64,000 bases of DNA from Zunongwangia endophytica (GCF_030409505.1 NZ_JAUFPZ010000002.1:3355501-3419500), one strand, 5' to 3'; positions 52,897-62,619 are shown, counted from the stretch's first letter. The notes: a model not told the origin generated them from the letters alone. A program made the numbers and translations.

Positions 52897-53313
52897 ATGA
52901 AAAATATTCTTGTGCTATGTACTGGAAACTCTTGTCGTAGCCAGATTGCGCACGCCTACTTAAAATATTTTTCTTTCAAAAAAGCCAATATCTATAGTGC
53001 AGGAATAGAAAAGCACGGTGTGAATCCTAGAGCTATCGCTATAATGCAGGAAGATGGAATAGACATTAGTGAACAATCGAGTAATCTGGTAGAAGAGTAT
53101 TTAGATATAGAGTTTGATTTTGTGATCACCGTATGCGATCATGCAAAAGAAGTTTGTCCAGAAATTGCTTCAAACCAATCCGTTAGATTTCATCAGAACT
53201 TTCGTGACCCTTCAAAAGTAAGAGGGAATACCCAGAAAATTTATGATGCATTCGAGGAAACGAGAAACCAAATAAAAGATTATTGCCGCTCTTTCGTGAA
53301 GCATAATCTATAA
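52897..53313 (+). CDS. arsC: Thioredoxin-coupled arsenate reductase (low-MW phosphatase fold)
   Basis: The protein (138 residues from the ATG at 52897) has the phosphatase loop CTGNSCRS with Cys8 and the downstream redox pair Cys80 and Cys87 (VCDHAKEVCPE). The triple-cysteine spacing matches B. subtilis and S. aureus ArsC (10/82/89), which reduce arsenate using thioredoxin. The ATG eight codons upstream lies at the predicted transcription start, so I prefer 52897. No arsR or arsenite pump gene is next to it. A hairpin terminator follows at 53319. Confidence 0.85.
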   Translation: MKNILVLCTGNSCRSQIAHAYLKYFSFKKANIYSAGIEKHGVNPRAIAIMQEDGIDISEQSSNLVEEYLDIEFDFVITVCDHAKEVCPEIASNQSVRFHQNFRDPSKVRGNTQKIYDAFEETRNQIKDYCRSFVKHNL

Positions 53314-53318
53314 AACAA

Positions 53319-53355
53319 AAAAGAATGGCGTAAACCATTCTTTTTTTGTTTTTTT
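53319..53355 (+). terminator. Bidirectional terminator between arsC and the NmrA-type gene
   Basis: AAAGAATGG pairs with CCATTCTTT around CGTAAA, with a T run after and an A run before, between converging genes. Confidence 0.75.
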
Positions 53356-53372
53356 AAAATAGGAATTAAAGA

Positions 53373-54023
53373 TTATCCAATTCCACTAAGTTCTATTAGC
53401 GCTTGTTTTACCGGTGTTTCACCTTCAACAGCTTGATAGCTCATATTTTTTGTAAGAGGATCTGCTAAAGACATTACTAGTAAAAAGGCTACATCGTCTC
53501 TAGAGATTTCTCCATATTCATCAAGTTTTTCAGCAACTTTTACACGAGCACGCCCCATTTCGTCATTTAAACTTCCTGGTTGTACGATGGTAAAAGGCAT
53601 TCCGCTGGCACGAAGATGATCATCTGCTTTTTTCTTAGCTCTTAAATAGTGTTCTAAATCTCCACCATCTTCTGGACTATCTGTACCCATAGAACTAAGC
53701 ATCACAAATTTCTTTACATTGCTAGCTTTAGCACCATCAATCATTTTAATAGCTCCTTCTTCGTCTATTGCGGTCGTTTTTTCCGGTCCTGTGCTTCCTC
53801 CAGATCCTGCAGCAAAAATTACTTTATCAACTCCCTTAAAAGCGTGAGATACATCATCTTCTAAATCGGCTAGAATACTTTCTACCCCCATATCTTCAAA
53901 CATCTGCCTTTGCTCTTCTTTTCTGATCATAGCCATAGGGCTAAAACTCTCGGAGTTGTTTAGTATTTCGATAATTCTTTTTCCTGTAGATCCGGTTGCA
54001 CCGGCAATCAATATATTTTCCAT
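53373..54023 (-). CDS. NAD(P)-binding NmrA/atypical SDR protein
   Basis: The protein (216 residues from the ATG at 54023) begins with the Rossmann motif ILIAGATGSTGKRII. It continues with the atypical SDR pattern VDKVIFAAGSGGSTG and KFVMLSSMG, and FTIVQPGSLNDEMG. Typical members are NmrA-like redox sensors or small reductases; there is no full Tyr-x3-Lys catalytic pair visible. I use the ATG rather than the upstream TTG at 54044. Confidence 0.83.
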   Translation of the reverse strand: MENILIAGATGSTGKRIIEILNNSESFSPMAMIRKEEQRQMFEDMGVESILADLEDDVSHAFKGVDKVIFAAGSGGSTGPEKTTAIDEEGAIKMIDGAKASNVKKFVMLSSMGTDSPEDGGDLEHYLRAKKKADDHLRASGMPFTIVQPGSLNDEMGRARVKVAEKLDEYGEISRDDVAFLLVMSLADPLTKNMSYQAVEGETPVKQALIELSGIG

Positions 54024-54117
54024 TTTTTTCTTTTCTGTTTTCAAGGAATATAATAATTGAAATAAAAATTACCTAAGCTGAAATCGGGAATAACACGAAA
54101 TTAACAGCTGGCAATAT

Positions 54118-55920
54118 TTATTGATTCTGATTATGTTTTTCTTCCAGTTCTTTTTGCAGTTCTTCCATTACCGGTTTCACGGTACTTTCAGGAATATCGG
54201 CAATTCTAATATACATTAGTCCATCCACAGCGTTATTGAATAGCGGATCTACATTAAACGCCACCACTTTTGCATTCTGTTTAATGTATTTTTTGATAAG
54301 CACAGGTAGCCGAAGATTTTCCGGTTCAATTTCATCAATAATTTTATCGAATTTGTTTAAATCGGCTTCACTTTTGTCGAATACAATGTCCTTATCTGCA
54401 TCTTCTAAAATAACCTTGAATTCTTTTTTAGGTCGAATATATTGTGCGACATAGGGATCGTAATAATTAGATCGCATAAATTCGATCATCAATGACTTAG
54501 AAAAGTTTGAGAATTTATTGCTAATGCTTACCCCACCAATTAGATATTTATGCTCTGGGAATCGAAGGGTGCAATGCACGATTCCTTTCCAAAGTAGAAA
54601 AAGAGGCATTGGTTTTTGCTGATAATCTTTGATGATAAAAGCTCTTCCCATTTCTATGGATTCACTCATCATCTTGTAAAGTTCTGGTTCAAACCTAAAA
54701 AGATCCTGAAGGTAAAATCCGTTAACTCCGTATGCTTTAAAGATTTCAGAACCCATTCCCATTCTGTAAGCTCCTGCTACCTTATTTGCTTCGTTATCCC
54801 AAAGGAATAAATGATAGTAATAATCGTCAAAAGGATCCAGATCGACAGGGTTGTTGGTGCCTTCGCCAATCTCACGAAAGGTAATTTCACGCAATCTGCC
54901 CAGCTCCTGAACGATATTTGGAATAACTTCTCGCTTTGCTAAGAAAACCTCGTAATTTTTAGACATTAACAAACGCTTGTCCATTTTCCGGCAGTTTTCA
55001 ACCTCAGCTTCCATCAATTCAGATTTGGTTTCCGAAGCAATCTTTTTAGGCGTTTTGGGAAGTTTTAAGGTATGTGGTATTTTTTCAAAAAGTTTCTTTT
55101 TTTCGAAGGTATTTGCAAGCATGTAAGTCTTACGACGAAGATATGCTGTGAAAGTTTCCAGATCTTTATGTGCAGATTGATCTTCTACAGAAATTGGATT
55201 TCCTATACGCACATTTATTTTACGTTTTCGTTGCGATAGCATCTCGCTAGGCAGTTTTGCCGTTCGAAGGACATCGCTCATCGACGCAAGTCGGTAGAAA
55301 AAAGTACTATTTTTTGCATGAAAATAGATAGGAACAACGGGAACTTTTGCTTTTTGGATAAGACGCATCGCCACCGGTTCCCAGGGTTTATCTACAATTA
55401 ATTTTTCGTCTTTATAAGTAGAAACTTCTCCAGCAGGAAAAATGCCCAGTACGTGGCCTTCCCTTAAATGTGAGATCGCCTCTTTTATGCCACCCACACT
55501 CGATTTTGCATCTTTGTGAGTTTCAAAAGGATTAACCGGCATAATGTACGGTCGCAAAGGATCCAGACGATGTAGTAAGAAATTAGCGATTATTTTGTAA
55601 TCGTCACGCTGTTCTAGGAGCAGTTTCATTAATATCATCCCATCAATCCCTCCCAAAGGATGGTTGGAGATGGTGATAAAAGGTCCATTTTTGGGAATGC
55701 GCTTTAAATCCTTTTCAGGAATATCAAATTTAATCTCAAAAGCTTCTAATATCGAATCGATAAACTCAACACCTTCAAGATCTTTCCGTTTTTGATATTC
55801 TTTATTAAGTCTGGAAAGTTTTGTTGTTTTTAAGATCATCCAACCTGCAGAGGTTCCCAGAAAACCTAGTTTATCCAGATTCATCACTCTGGCGACTTCA
55901 TTAGCGGTTATAAATCCCAT
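54118..55920 (-). CDS. Two-domain acyltransferase, OlsF-like amino-lipid synthase
   Basis: The 600-residue protein joins a PlsC-type acyltransferase (about 60-260; NHPLGGIDG with His87/Asp93 and the substrate motif FPAGEVS) to a GNAT-type N-acyltransferase (about 330-540; GNAT/OlsB-like). The same two-part layout occurs in OlsF, which makes ornithine lipids in Serratia and Flavobacterium, and in the glycine-lipid proteins of Bacteroides (where they are separate). It likely makes an ornithine or glycine lipid of the membrane. It is transcribed alone, divergent from nothing nearby. Confidence 0.78.
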   Translation of the reverse strand: MGFITANEVARVMNLDKLGFLGTSAGWMILKTTKLSRLNKEYQKRKDLEGVEFIDSILEAFEIKFDIPEKDLKRIPKNGPFITISNHPLGGIDGMILMKLLLEQRDDYKIIANFLLHRLDPLRPYIMPVNPFETHKDAKSSVGGIKEAISHLREGHVLGIFPAGEVSTYKDEKLIVDKPWEPVAMRLIQKAKVPVVPIYFHAKNSTFFYRLASMSDVLRTAKLPSEMLSQRKRKINVRIGNPISVEDQSAHKDLETFTAYLRRKTYMLANTFEKKKLFEKIPHTLKLPKTPKKIASETKSELMEAEVENCRKMDKRLLMSKNYEVFLAKREVIPNIVQELGRLREITFREIGEGTNNPVDLDPFDDYYYHLFLWDNEANKVAGAYRMGMGSEIFKAYGVNGFYLQDLFRFEPELYKMMSESIEMGRAFIIKDYQQKPMPLFLLWKGIVHCTLRFPEHKYLIGGVSISNKFSNFSKSLMIEFMRSNYYDPYVAQYIRPKKEFKVILEDADKDIVFDKSEADLNKFDKIIDEIEPENLRLPVLIKKYIKQNAKVVAFNVDPLFNNAVDGLMYIRIADIPESTVKPVMEELQKELEEKHNQNQ

Positions 55921-55965
55921 TGGTTAGTTGGTTTTAATCAAATGTACAAAGATAGGTGATAAGTT

Positions 55966-57222
55966 TTAACAATCTGTCACCATTTGTACGGTGTTATGCG
56001 TAAGTTGTTTTAAAAGCACCTTTTTTCCTTTTTCTACGGAATTAATTGCTTTCTCATCAAAATGACGAATAGTATACAACGAAACTCCGGTTTGATAGTT
56101 AACGCGAAACTTTGCTTTTAAGTGTTGAATTAATTTTTCGAGCTGGTTGAATTTGTTGTCTACACAAACTGAAAAACTAATCGCGGAATTCTGAATAAGA
56201 TCAACCTTCATTTGATATTGATGAAATAACTGAAATACTTCACTAATATTTTCTTCAACCATAAACGAGAAATCTAAAGATGATAAAGAAATAATCGCCT
56301 GGTTTTTCTTAACAATAAAACAGGGCATCTGCGGAACTACCGCGCAGCCATTACCACGGCAAACTTTTGTTCCCTCGTTTTCGGGATGATAAAAAGATTT
56401 CACATAAAGCGGAATTTCCTTGCGCTGTAATGGTTGCAATGTTTTTGGATGAATTACCGAAGCGCCATAAAAAGCAAGTTCGATCGCTTCTTCATAAGAA
56501 ATCTGATTCAGCAATGTAGTTTCAGTAAATTCACGAGGATCCGCATTTAAAACTCCGGGAACATCTTTCCAAATCGTCACACTTTCAGCATTTAAACAAT
56601 AGGCAAAAATCCCTGCAGTATAGTCACTTCCTTCACGCCCCAGGCTAGTTGTGAAATTGTTAGTATCTGAACCTATAAAACCCTGAGTAATCGTGATCGT
56701 TTCAGGATTGATTTCAGCAACAATCTTTTTCTGCGTGCTTTCCCAATCAACCTGTGCATCCCGATATGTACTATCGGTTTTAATAAATTCTCGAGCGTCA
56801 ACCCAGTCGTTTCTAATGCCGCTAAGCGATAAGAATTCGCTCACAATAGTTGTAGAAATTAGTTCTCCAAAACCTATAATCTGATCGTATACAAAATCGT
56901 ATTGCAAGGATTTATTATGCTGAAGAAAATTGCTGAGATTGGTGAAAAATTGATTTACTTTTTCGAAAACTGCGGCTTGCTTATTTTCAAATAAAACATT
57001 GATGATATTGAAATGAAAAAGCTTAAGATTTTTAATTTCTTCCTCTGGAGAACTGCCGCCTAAATATTTTAGAATGATAACTTCTAGCGCATTGGTGGTT
57101 TTACCCATTGCTGAAATTACAATCAGTTTATCTGGATTATGGTGTTTCTCCAGAACCTTTAAAACATTTTTTACGCCTTCTGCATCTTTTACAGAAGCTC
57201 CTCCAAATTTGAAGACTTTCAT
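55966..57222 (-). CDS. lysC: Aspartate kinase
   Basis: The enzyme phosphorylates aspartate in the first step of Lys, Met and Thr synthesis. The N-terminus has the kinase motif KFGGASVKD (residues 5-13), and the aspartate-binding SLGREGSDYTAG is in the middle. A regulatory ACT-type region lies about 300-418. At 418 residues it is a monofunctional enzyme with no fused homoserine dehydrogenase. The GNAT gene upstream ends four bases before it, so the two are co-transcribed. Confidence 0.93.
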   Translation of the reverse strand: MKVFKFGGASVKDAEGVKNVLKVLEKHHNPDKLIVISAMGKTTNALEVIILKYLGGSSPEEEIKNLKLFHFNIINVLFENKQAAVFEKVNQFFTNLSNFLQHNKSLQYDFVYDQIIGFGELISTTIVSEFLSLSGIRNDWVDAREFIKTDSTYRDAQVDWESTQKKIVAEINPETITITQGFIGSDTNNFTTSLGREGSDYTAGIFAYCLNAESVTIWKDVPGVLNADPREFTETTLLNQISYEEAIELAFYGASVIHPKTLQPLQRKEIPLYVKSFYHPENEGTKVCRGNGCAVVPQMPCFIVKKNQAIISLSSLDFSFMVEENISEVFQLFHQYQMKVDLIQNSAISFSVCVDNKFNQLEKLIQHLKAKFRVNYQTGVSLYTIRHFDEKAINSVEKGKKVLLKQLTHNTVQMVTDC

Positions 57223-57225
57223 TCG

Positions 57226-57699
57226 TTATTTTTGTATGTTCTTTTTGATAACACTCTCGTTCATGTGTACGGTAAACCAATTCTTTTTAATATCGGCTCC
57301 GGTATTTTCGTAGAATTCGATCGCATTTTTATTTCCTTCAGAAACAACCCATTCTACACGTTTTACGCCATGCTCGTAACCGTATTTTACAACTTGATTA
57401 TATAACGCTCCACCTAAACCGGTACCTCGCATACTTTCAGTAACAATAAGATCTTCTAAATGCACGGTACGGCCTTTCCAGGTCGAAAATCTAAAATAAA
57501 CTAATGCCATCCCGGATATTTTGCCATCTACATCGGCTACAAAACATTTAAAATTACCGTGATCAAAACCTTCAGTTTCTAAATCTTCTACTGAGATTTC
57601 AACCTGATCTGGTGCATTTTCGTGTTTTGCCAGTTCCATAATTAATTCGAGCACATGGGGCATATCTTCCCTCTTGGCTTCACGTATCTGATATTCCAT
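57226..57699 (-). CDS. GNAT-family N-acetyltransferase (copy 1)
   Basis: The 157-residue acetyltransferase has the acetyl-CoA loop RGTGLGGALYNQV (about 92-104) after the conserved WKGRTVHLEDLIV. It resembles diamine (spermidine) N-acetyltransferases. It is closely similar to the next gene upstream on the strand (57776), which indicates a tandem duplication. It sits four bases before lysC and is likely co-transcribed. Confidence 0.88.
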   Translation of the reverse strand: MEYQIREAKREDMPHVLELIMELAKHENAPDQVEISVEDLETEGFDHGNFKCFVADVDGKISGMALVYFRFSTWKGRTVHLEDLIVTESMRGTGLGGALYNQVVKYGYEHGVKRVEWVVSEGNKNAIEFYENTGADIKKNWFTVHMNESVIKKNIQK

Positions 57700-57775
57700 A
57701 ATTTTTGCTTTAGTTTTAACAAAAGTAGCAATATGCTTTTAGAAGCTCCCATGTTTTATGGGACTTTGCGTTATA

Positions 57776-58258
57776 TTAACTCCTTTTGTTGCAAAAAGAT
57801 TGCATAGCAGCTTCATCCATTTGTACCGTTCTCCACTCGTCAAAAACAGTAGCGCCGGTTTTTTTGTAAAATTCTACCGCTTTGGTGTTCCAGTCTAATA
57901 CCACCCATTCGGTTCTTTTACAGCCTTGTGCTCTAGAGTATTCGATTACTTGGTTGTATAACGCGCCACCAAGCCCTTTTCCGCGAAATTCTTCTCTAAC
58001 AACCAGATCTTCCAAATGAATAGTTTTCCCTTTCCAGGTCGAATAACGATAATAGAATAACGCCATTCCTTCAATTTTCCCATCAGTTTCAGCTACAAAA
58101 CATTCAAAAAGCGGGCGCTCACCAAATCCATCTCTTTCTAGATCTGCTACAGAAACTTCGACAGCATCAGGCTCTTTTTCAAATTCGGCCAATTCATTTA
58201 TCAGCTCTAGTACCGCAGGCATGTCTTCTTTTGCTGCTTTTCTAACTTCAATTTTCAT
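57776..58258 (-). CDS. GNAT-family N-acetyltransferase (copy 2)
   Basis: The 160-residue protein has the acetyl-CoA motif RGKGLGGALYNQV and the same WKGKTIHLEDLVV block as copy 1. The two proteins align over nearly the whole length with identical runs such as GLGGALYNQV. It is likely a diamine-type acetyltransferase; the substrate is not known. It is divergent from fbp and about 76 bases from copy 1. Confidence 0.88.
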   Translation of the reverse strand: MKIEVRKAAKEDMPAVLELINELAEFEKEPDAVEVSVADLERDGFGERPLFECFVAETDGKIEGMALFYYRYSTWKGKTIHLEDLVVREEFRGKGLGGALYNQVIEYSRAQGCKRTEWVVLDWNTKAVEFYKKTGATVFDEWRTVQMDEAAMQSFCNKRS

Positions 58259-58312
58259 ATTAGAGATTTTTTGGTTAAAGTTTTTATTTGTGTTAAAACG
58301 TTTACGAAATCG

Positions 58313-58342
58313 TTGTAAGATGGCATTTTTTCAATAAATTTG
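58313..58342 (+). promoter_or_regulatory. Promoter of fbp
   Basis: TTG (58313-58315), a 19-base spacer and TAAATTTG (58335-58342) match the consensus fully. Transcription would start about 18 bases before the ATG. Confidence 0.7.
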
Positions 58343-58365
58343 ATAACAAACTACTGTAAATCGAA

Positions 58366-59376
58366 ATGAGTAAAACCAGACCAACGCTCGGTGAATTTAT
58401 CATCGACAATCAACAGGATTTCCCATATTCTACGGGAGAATTATCAAGATTAATACGTTCAATTCGCCTAGCCGCAAAAGTAGTAAATCACGAGGTAAAT
58501 AAAGCAGGACTCGTGGATATTACCGGTGCGGTGGGAGAGCAAAACATTCAGGGTGAAGATCAGCAAAAATTAGATATTTTCGCCAACAAGACGTTTATCC
58601 AGACCCTTACGAATCGAGAAATTGTCTGCGGAATTGCTTCCGAAGAAAACGACGAGTACATTACAATTGCAGGTAGCCGAAAAGATCACAATAATAAATA
58701 TGTGGTGCTTATGGATCCTCTTGATGGAAGCTCGAATATAGATGTGAATGTGTCTGTTGGAACGATTTTTTCTATTTATCGTCGGGTAACACCTTTGGGA
58801 ACTCCGGTAACTTCAGAAGATTTTTTACAACCCGGAAATTTACAGGTTGCAGCTGGCTATATTATCTACGGAACTTCAACAATGTTAGTATATACCACCG
58901 GTCACGGTGTTAACGGTTTTACGCTGAATCCTGCATTAGGATCCTGGTATCTTTCGCATCCAGATATGAAATTTCCTGATATCGGAAATATATATTCCAT
59001 CAACGAAGGGAATTATGCACATTTTCCAACAGGCGTAAAGAAGTATATCAAATACTGCCAGGAAGAAGAAGAAAATCGTCCTTATACGTCGAGATATATT
59101 GGTTCGATGGTTTCAGATATTCATCGCAATATGATCAAAGGCGGGATATATATTTACCCTAAAAGCTCTAAGCACGAAAAAGGAAAACTTCGACTATTGT
59201 ACGAATGCAATCCTATGGCTTTTATCGTAGAACAGGCCGGCGGAAAAGCCAGTGATGGCTACCAACGCATTATGGATATTAAGCCAACAGAATTGCATGA
59301 GCGCTCTCCAATTTTCTGCGGAAGCAAAAAAATGGTAGAAAAGGCAGAAGAATTTATGAAAGAATATGAGGATTAA
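58366..59376 (+). CDS. fbp: Class I fructose-1,6-bisphosphatase
   Basis: The enzyme removes the 1-phosphate of fructose 1,6-bisphosphate in gluconeogenesis. Metal-binding motifs are IASEENDEY and [23 protein letters not shown]; the substrate pocket includes the later [13 protein letters not shown] and [20 protein letters not shown]. The length of 336 residues is normal. The gene converges with the TerB gene and overlaps its end by four bases. Confidence 0.97.
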   Translation: MSKTRPTLGEFIIDNQQDFPYSTGELSRLIRSIRLAAKVVNHEVNKAGLVDITGAVGEQNIQGEDQQKLDIFANKTFIQTLTNREIVCGIASEENDEYITIAGSRKDHNNKYVVLMDPLDGSSNIDVNVSVGTIFSIYRRVTPLGTPVTSEDFLQPGNLQVAAGYIIYGTSTMLVYTTGHGVNGFTLNPALGSWYLSHPDMKFPDIGNIYSINEGNYAHFPTGVKKYIKYCQEEEENRPYTSRYIGSMVSDIHRNMIKGGIYIYPKSSKHEKGKLRLLYECNPMAFIVEQAGGKASDGYQRIMDIKPTELHERSPIFCGSKKMVEKAEEFMKEYED

Positions 59377-59801
59377 TCCTGCTTATCTAACAAGTACTGA
59401 TAATCATCGAAAGAAAGTTGACCACTAAAAATCTGGATCGATCTTTTGATTATAGTTTCTGAAGCCTGGCTGGAAAAACCAAGACCAATAGCGTAACGTT
59501 TAATCAGCTCGGCTTCTTCATCGTCTATCAAGTGATCTGCGAAAATGATTCTAAATAAATCATGTAGGCGCTCCAATCTTCGCTCGGTATCGTGCGAAGG
59601 AGTAAGAGGGTAAGCTCTAGGGTTTTCTAATACTTTTTGATATTCACTTTCTGTGATATCCAGCTTTCTTGCAAAACGTCTTAACAACTCTTCTTCTTCA
59701 GTGTTAATATCGCCGTCTATAGCTGCAAGGTTTACAATCGCTGCAAAATGGCTTAAATTTCTTAAATGCTCTCCCGAGCCGAATAAATCTGAAAATGACA
59801 T
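59373..59801 (-). CDS. TerB-family protein
   Basis: The 142-residue protein is a single helical TerB/DjlA-N-like domain with [22 protein letters not shown] (helix-loop with acidic metal-binding-type residues) and a second [16 protein letters not shown] repeat. Despite the name, a tellurite role is not implied without a ter cluster. The ATG at 59801 is chosen because the TTG at 59822 lies in the -7 box TATATTTG (59827-59820). Confidence 0.8.
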   Translation of the reverse strand: MSFSDLFGSGEHLRNLSHFAAIVNLAAIDGDINTEEEELLRRFARKLDITESEYQKVLENPRAYPLTPSHDTERRLERLHDLFRIIFADHLIDDEEAELIKRYAIGLGFSSQASETIIKRSIQIFSGQLSFDDYQYLLDKQD

Positions 59802-59819
59802 ATTTAGGGATTTTGGCAG

Positions 59820-59827
59820 CAAATATA
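59820..59827 (-). promoter_or_regulatory. -7 box of the TerB gene
   Basis: On the minus strand the sequence is TATATTTG, an exact TAnnTTTG match about 19 bases before the ATG at 59801. Confidence 0.5.
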
Positions 59828-60013
59828 AATAAAGGCTTTAAAATTTTGCTGAAAAATTAGTTTTTTCACAAACCGAACATTTGCTAATCTTTTCCTAATC
59901 CTTTTTTTGAGCCTTAGATTTTGACTAATTTCATCAATTACAGCATTTCCTATAAACTATTTGAAGATTCAAAAATGAGGTTGACGCTGTTTTATGAAAA
60001 TTAAAATATCACT

Positions 60014-61030
60014 ATGACCCCACCTTTACTAGCTTTTAATGATAACGGAATTTACTGCGCTCAGGCCGATGTATATCTGGATCCCTGGAAGCCGGTAGAT
60101 AAGGCGATTATTTCGCATGGACATGCCGATCATTCTCGTTGGGGGCATAAAAATTATATTACACATCATAGCAATGTTCCGATTATTAAACATCGCTTGG
60201 GAGATATTAATGTAAGCGGAAAAAATTGGGGAGAGACATTTAGTATAAATAATGTGAAGTTCTCATTTCATCCTGCCGGTCATATTATTGGTTCGGCACA
60301 GATAAGGGTGGAACATAAAGGTGAAGTTTGGGTGTTTACCGGCGATTACAAAACCGAGGACGATGGCGTAGCTAAACCATACGAACCTGTAAAATGCCAT
60401 ACGTTTATAACAGAATGTACTTTTGGCTTGCCGGCTTTTAAATGGCAACCACAACAAGAGGTTTTTGCTGAAATTAATAACTGGTGGCAACAAAACCAGT
60501 CGGAAGGTAAAACTTCGGTGATTTTTGGATATTCTTTAGGTAAAGCACAGCGAATTCTGAAATATTTAGATCCTTCGATCGGGAAAATTTATACGCACGG
60601 TGCTATAGAAAATATGACAGAGGTTTTAAGACCTCAGCTAGAAATGCCCGAAACCATAAGAATAACTCGGGATGTGAAGAAAGAAGAAATAAAGGGGAAT
60701 ATTGTTATTGCGCCACCAAGTGCGCATGGGACACCATGGATAAAAAAAATGGTGCCTTATGTAACAGCTTCTGCCAGCGGTTGGATGACGTTTCGAGGAG
60801 CAAGAAGAAGGCGAGCCATAGATCGTGGCTTTGTACTTTCAGACCATTGTGATTGGCAAGGTTTATTATCTTCTATAAAAGAAACGGGTGCTGAAAAGAT
60901 TATTTGTACACACGGCTATACCGATATATTTTCCAGATATCTTAGAGAGTTAGGTTACGATGCACGTACCGAGCAAACGCAGTATGAAGAAGAAAATGCC
61001 GAGCAAACTTCTAAAACAGGTACAGAATGA
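60014..61030 (+). CDS. Ligase-associated DNA exonuclease (MBL fold)
   Basis: The 338-residue protein has the metallo-beta-lactamase motif SHGHADHSRWGH, then PAGHIIGSAQIRV and TGDYKTEDDG, and belongs to the beta-CASP-type family found beside an ATP-dependent ligase. It probably resects or trims DNA ends for the ligase. Its stop codon region overlaps the ligase gene by four bases. It begins the cluster of exonuclease, ligase and helicase. Confidence 0.93.
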   Translation: MTPPLLAFNDNGIYCAQADVYLDPWKPVDKAIISHGHADHSRWGHKNYITHHSNVPIIKHRLGDINVSGKNWGETFSINNVKFSFHPAGHIIGSAQIRVEHKGEVWVFTGDYKTEDDGVAKPYEPVKCHTFITECTFGLPAFKWQPQQEVFAEINNWWQQNQSEGKTSVIFGYSLGKAQRILKYLDPSIGKIYTHGAIENMTEVLRPQLEMPETIRITRDVKKEEIKGNIVIAPPSAHGTPWIKKMVPYVTASASGWMTFRGARRRRAIDRGFVLSDHCDWQGLLSSIKETGAEKIICTHGYTDIFSRYLRELGYDARTEQTQYEEENAEQTSKTGTE

Positions 61031-62619
61031 GACAGTTTGCAGAACTAATAAAAACATTAGATACTACTAATAAAACAACATTAAAAGTTGAAGCTTTAAC
61101 AAGGTATTTCAATAACGCACCAGATCCCGATAAGGTCTGGACAATTGCTATACTTTCTCATCGTAGGCCGCCAAGGCCAGTAAATACTACATTGATGAGG
61201 TTATGGGCTTCAGAAATTGCAAATATTCCGCTTTGGCTTTTCGAAGAATCCTATCATATCGTCGGAGATTTAGCGGAAACTATATCGCTGGTTATTCCGC
61301 CTTCCGAAGCCTCTTCAGAAAAAAGTTTGACTCAGTTTTTAAGTGAGATTATCGATTTAAAACCGAAATCTGAAGAAGAGAAAAAGGAATATTTACGGGA
61401 TAATTGGCTCAGTTTAAATTATTACGAGCGTTTTGTGTTTACCAAACTGATAACCGGGAGTTTCAGGATTGGAGTAAGCCAAAAGTTAATGACGCGTGCC
61501 TTGTCTAAAGCAACCGAAATTGACGAGGATATTCTGGCTTATAAACTAATGGGGAATTGGAGTCCCGCAAAAACAACCTATACTAAACTAATATTAGAAG
61601 AAAACGAGGAAGATTATTTATCGAAACCTTATCCATTTTATTTGGCTTATGCTATTGAAGATAAGCCGGAAGATTTGGGCGATGTGACGGAATGGAGTGC
61701 CGAGCATAAATGGGACGGAATCCGTTCTCAGGTAATTGTTCGAAATGAACAATTGTTCGTGTGGAGTCGAGGAGAAGAATTGGTGACCGATAAATATCCG
61801 GAATTCGAAAAATTTATAGGAATTGTTCCCGATGGTACTGTGATCGACGGTGAAATTTTGCCTTTTCCTGATGGCGAAATAGGAACGTTTAAAGATTTAC
61901 AAACGAGAATTGGACGAAAAACCATTTCAAAAAATCTATTAAAAAAGACACCGGTTATTTTAAAGGCTTACGATATTTTAGAATGGAAAGGCGAGGATAT
62001 TCGGCAACAAGCTTTTCAGGATCGTAGAGCTATTTTAGAAAAATTATATACTGAAGTAAAAGCTGAAGAATTACCATTACATCTATCGCATACCATTCAG
62101 TTTAAAACTTGGGAAGAAGCAGCGAAGGAGAGAGAACGATCGCGCGAAGTGAAATCTGAAGGTTTAATGCTTAAGCGTTTGGATTCGCCTTATCTGGTAG
62201 GGCGTAAAAAAGGCGATTGGTGGAAGTGGAAAGTAGATCCATTAACTATCGATGCGGTACTTACGTATGCGATGCGAGGCCACGGTAGGCGGAGTAATTT
62301 GTTTACCGATTATACTTTTGGTTTATGGGATGAAGAGAAAGAAGAACTGGTCACTTTTGCGAAAGCTTATAGCGGTTTAACCGATGCCGAATTTCGGAAA
62401 CTGGACGCCTGGATTAAGAAAAATACCTTAGAACGTTTTGGCCCGGTACGTAGTGTGACTCCGCATCATGTATTTGAAGTTGCTTTTGAAGGAATCGCTG
62501 AATCAAAACGTCATAAGAGTGGTGTAGCTACTAGGTTTCCAAGAATTCTACGTTGGAGAACCGATAAGAAAATGGAAGAAGCCAATACCCTGGAAGATTT
62601 AAAAGCATTAATTCCATAG
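61027..62619 (+). CDS. ATP-dependent DNA ligase
   Basis: The 530-residue ligase has an N-terminal DNA-binding domain (about 1-200), a nucleotidyltransferase domain with adenylated Lys228 in AEHKWDGIRSQ, further motifs DGEILPF and SEGLMLKRLDSPY, and an OB-fold domain. It is of the type linked to the MBL exonuclease and DEXH helicase. It likely joins nicks in repair. It is translationally coupled to the exonuclease upstream; the helicase follows 49 bases later. Confidence 0.95.
   Translation: MRQFAELIKTLDTTNKTTLKVEALTRYFNNAPDPDKVWTIAILSHRRPPRPVNTTLMRLWASEIANIPLWLFEESYHIVGDLAETISLVIPPSEASSEKSLTQFLSEIIDLKPKSEEEKKEYLRDNWLSLNYYERFVFTKLITGSFRIGVSQKLMTRALSKATEIDEDILAYKLMGNWSPAKTTYTKLILEENEEDYLSKPYPFYLAYAIEDKPEDLGDVTEWSAEHKWDGIRSQVIVRNEQLFVWSRGEELVTDKYPEFEKFIGIVPDGTVIDGEILPFPDGEIGTFKDLQTRIGRKTISKNLLKKTPVILKAYDILEWKGEDIRQQAFQDRRAILEKLYTEVKAEELPLHLSHTIQFKTWEEAAKERERSREVKSEGLMLKRLDSPYLVGRKKGDWWKWKVDPLTIDAVLTYAMRGHGRRSNLFTDYTFGLWDEEKEELVTFAKAYSGLTDAEFRKLDAWIKKNTLERFGPVRSVTPHHVFEVAFEGIAESKRHKSGVATRFPRILRWRTDKKMEEANTLEDLKALIP

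Noticed and set aside
59373..59801. Tellurite resistance locus based on TerB
   Set aside because: No other ter genes are present; TerB-like domains are common outside such loci.
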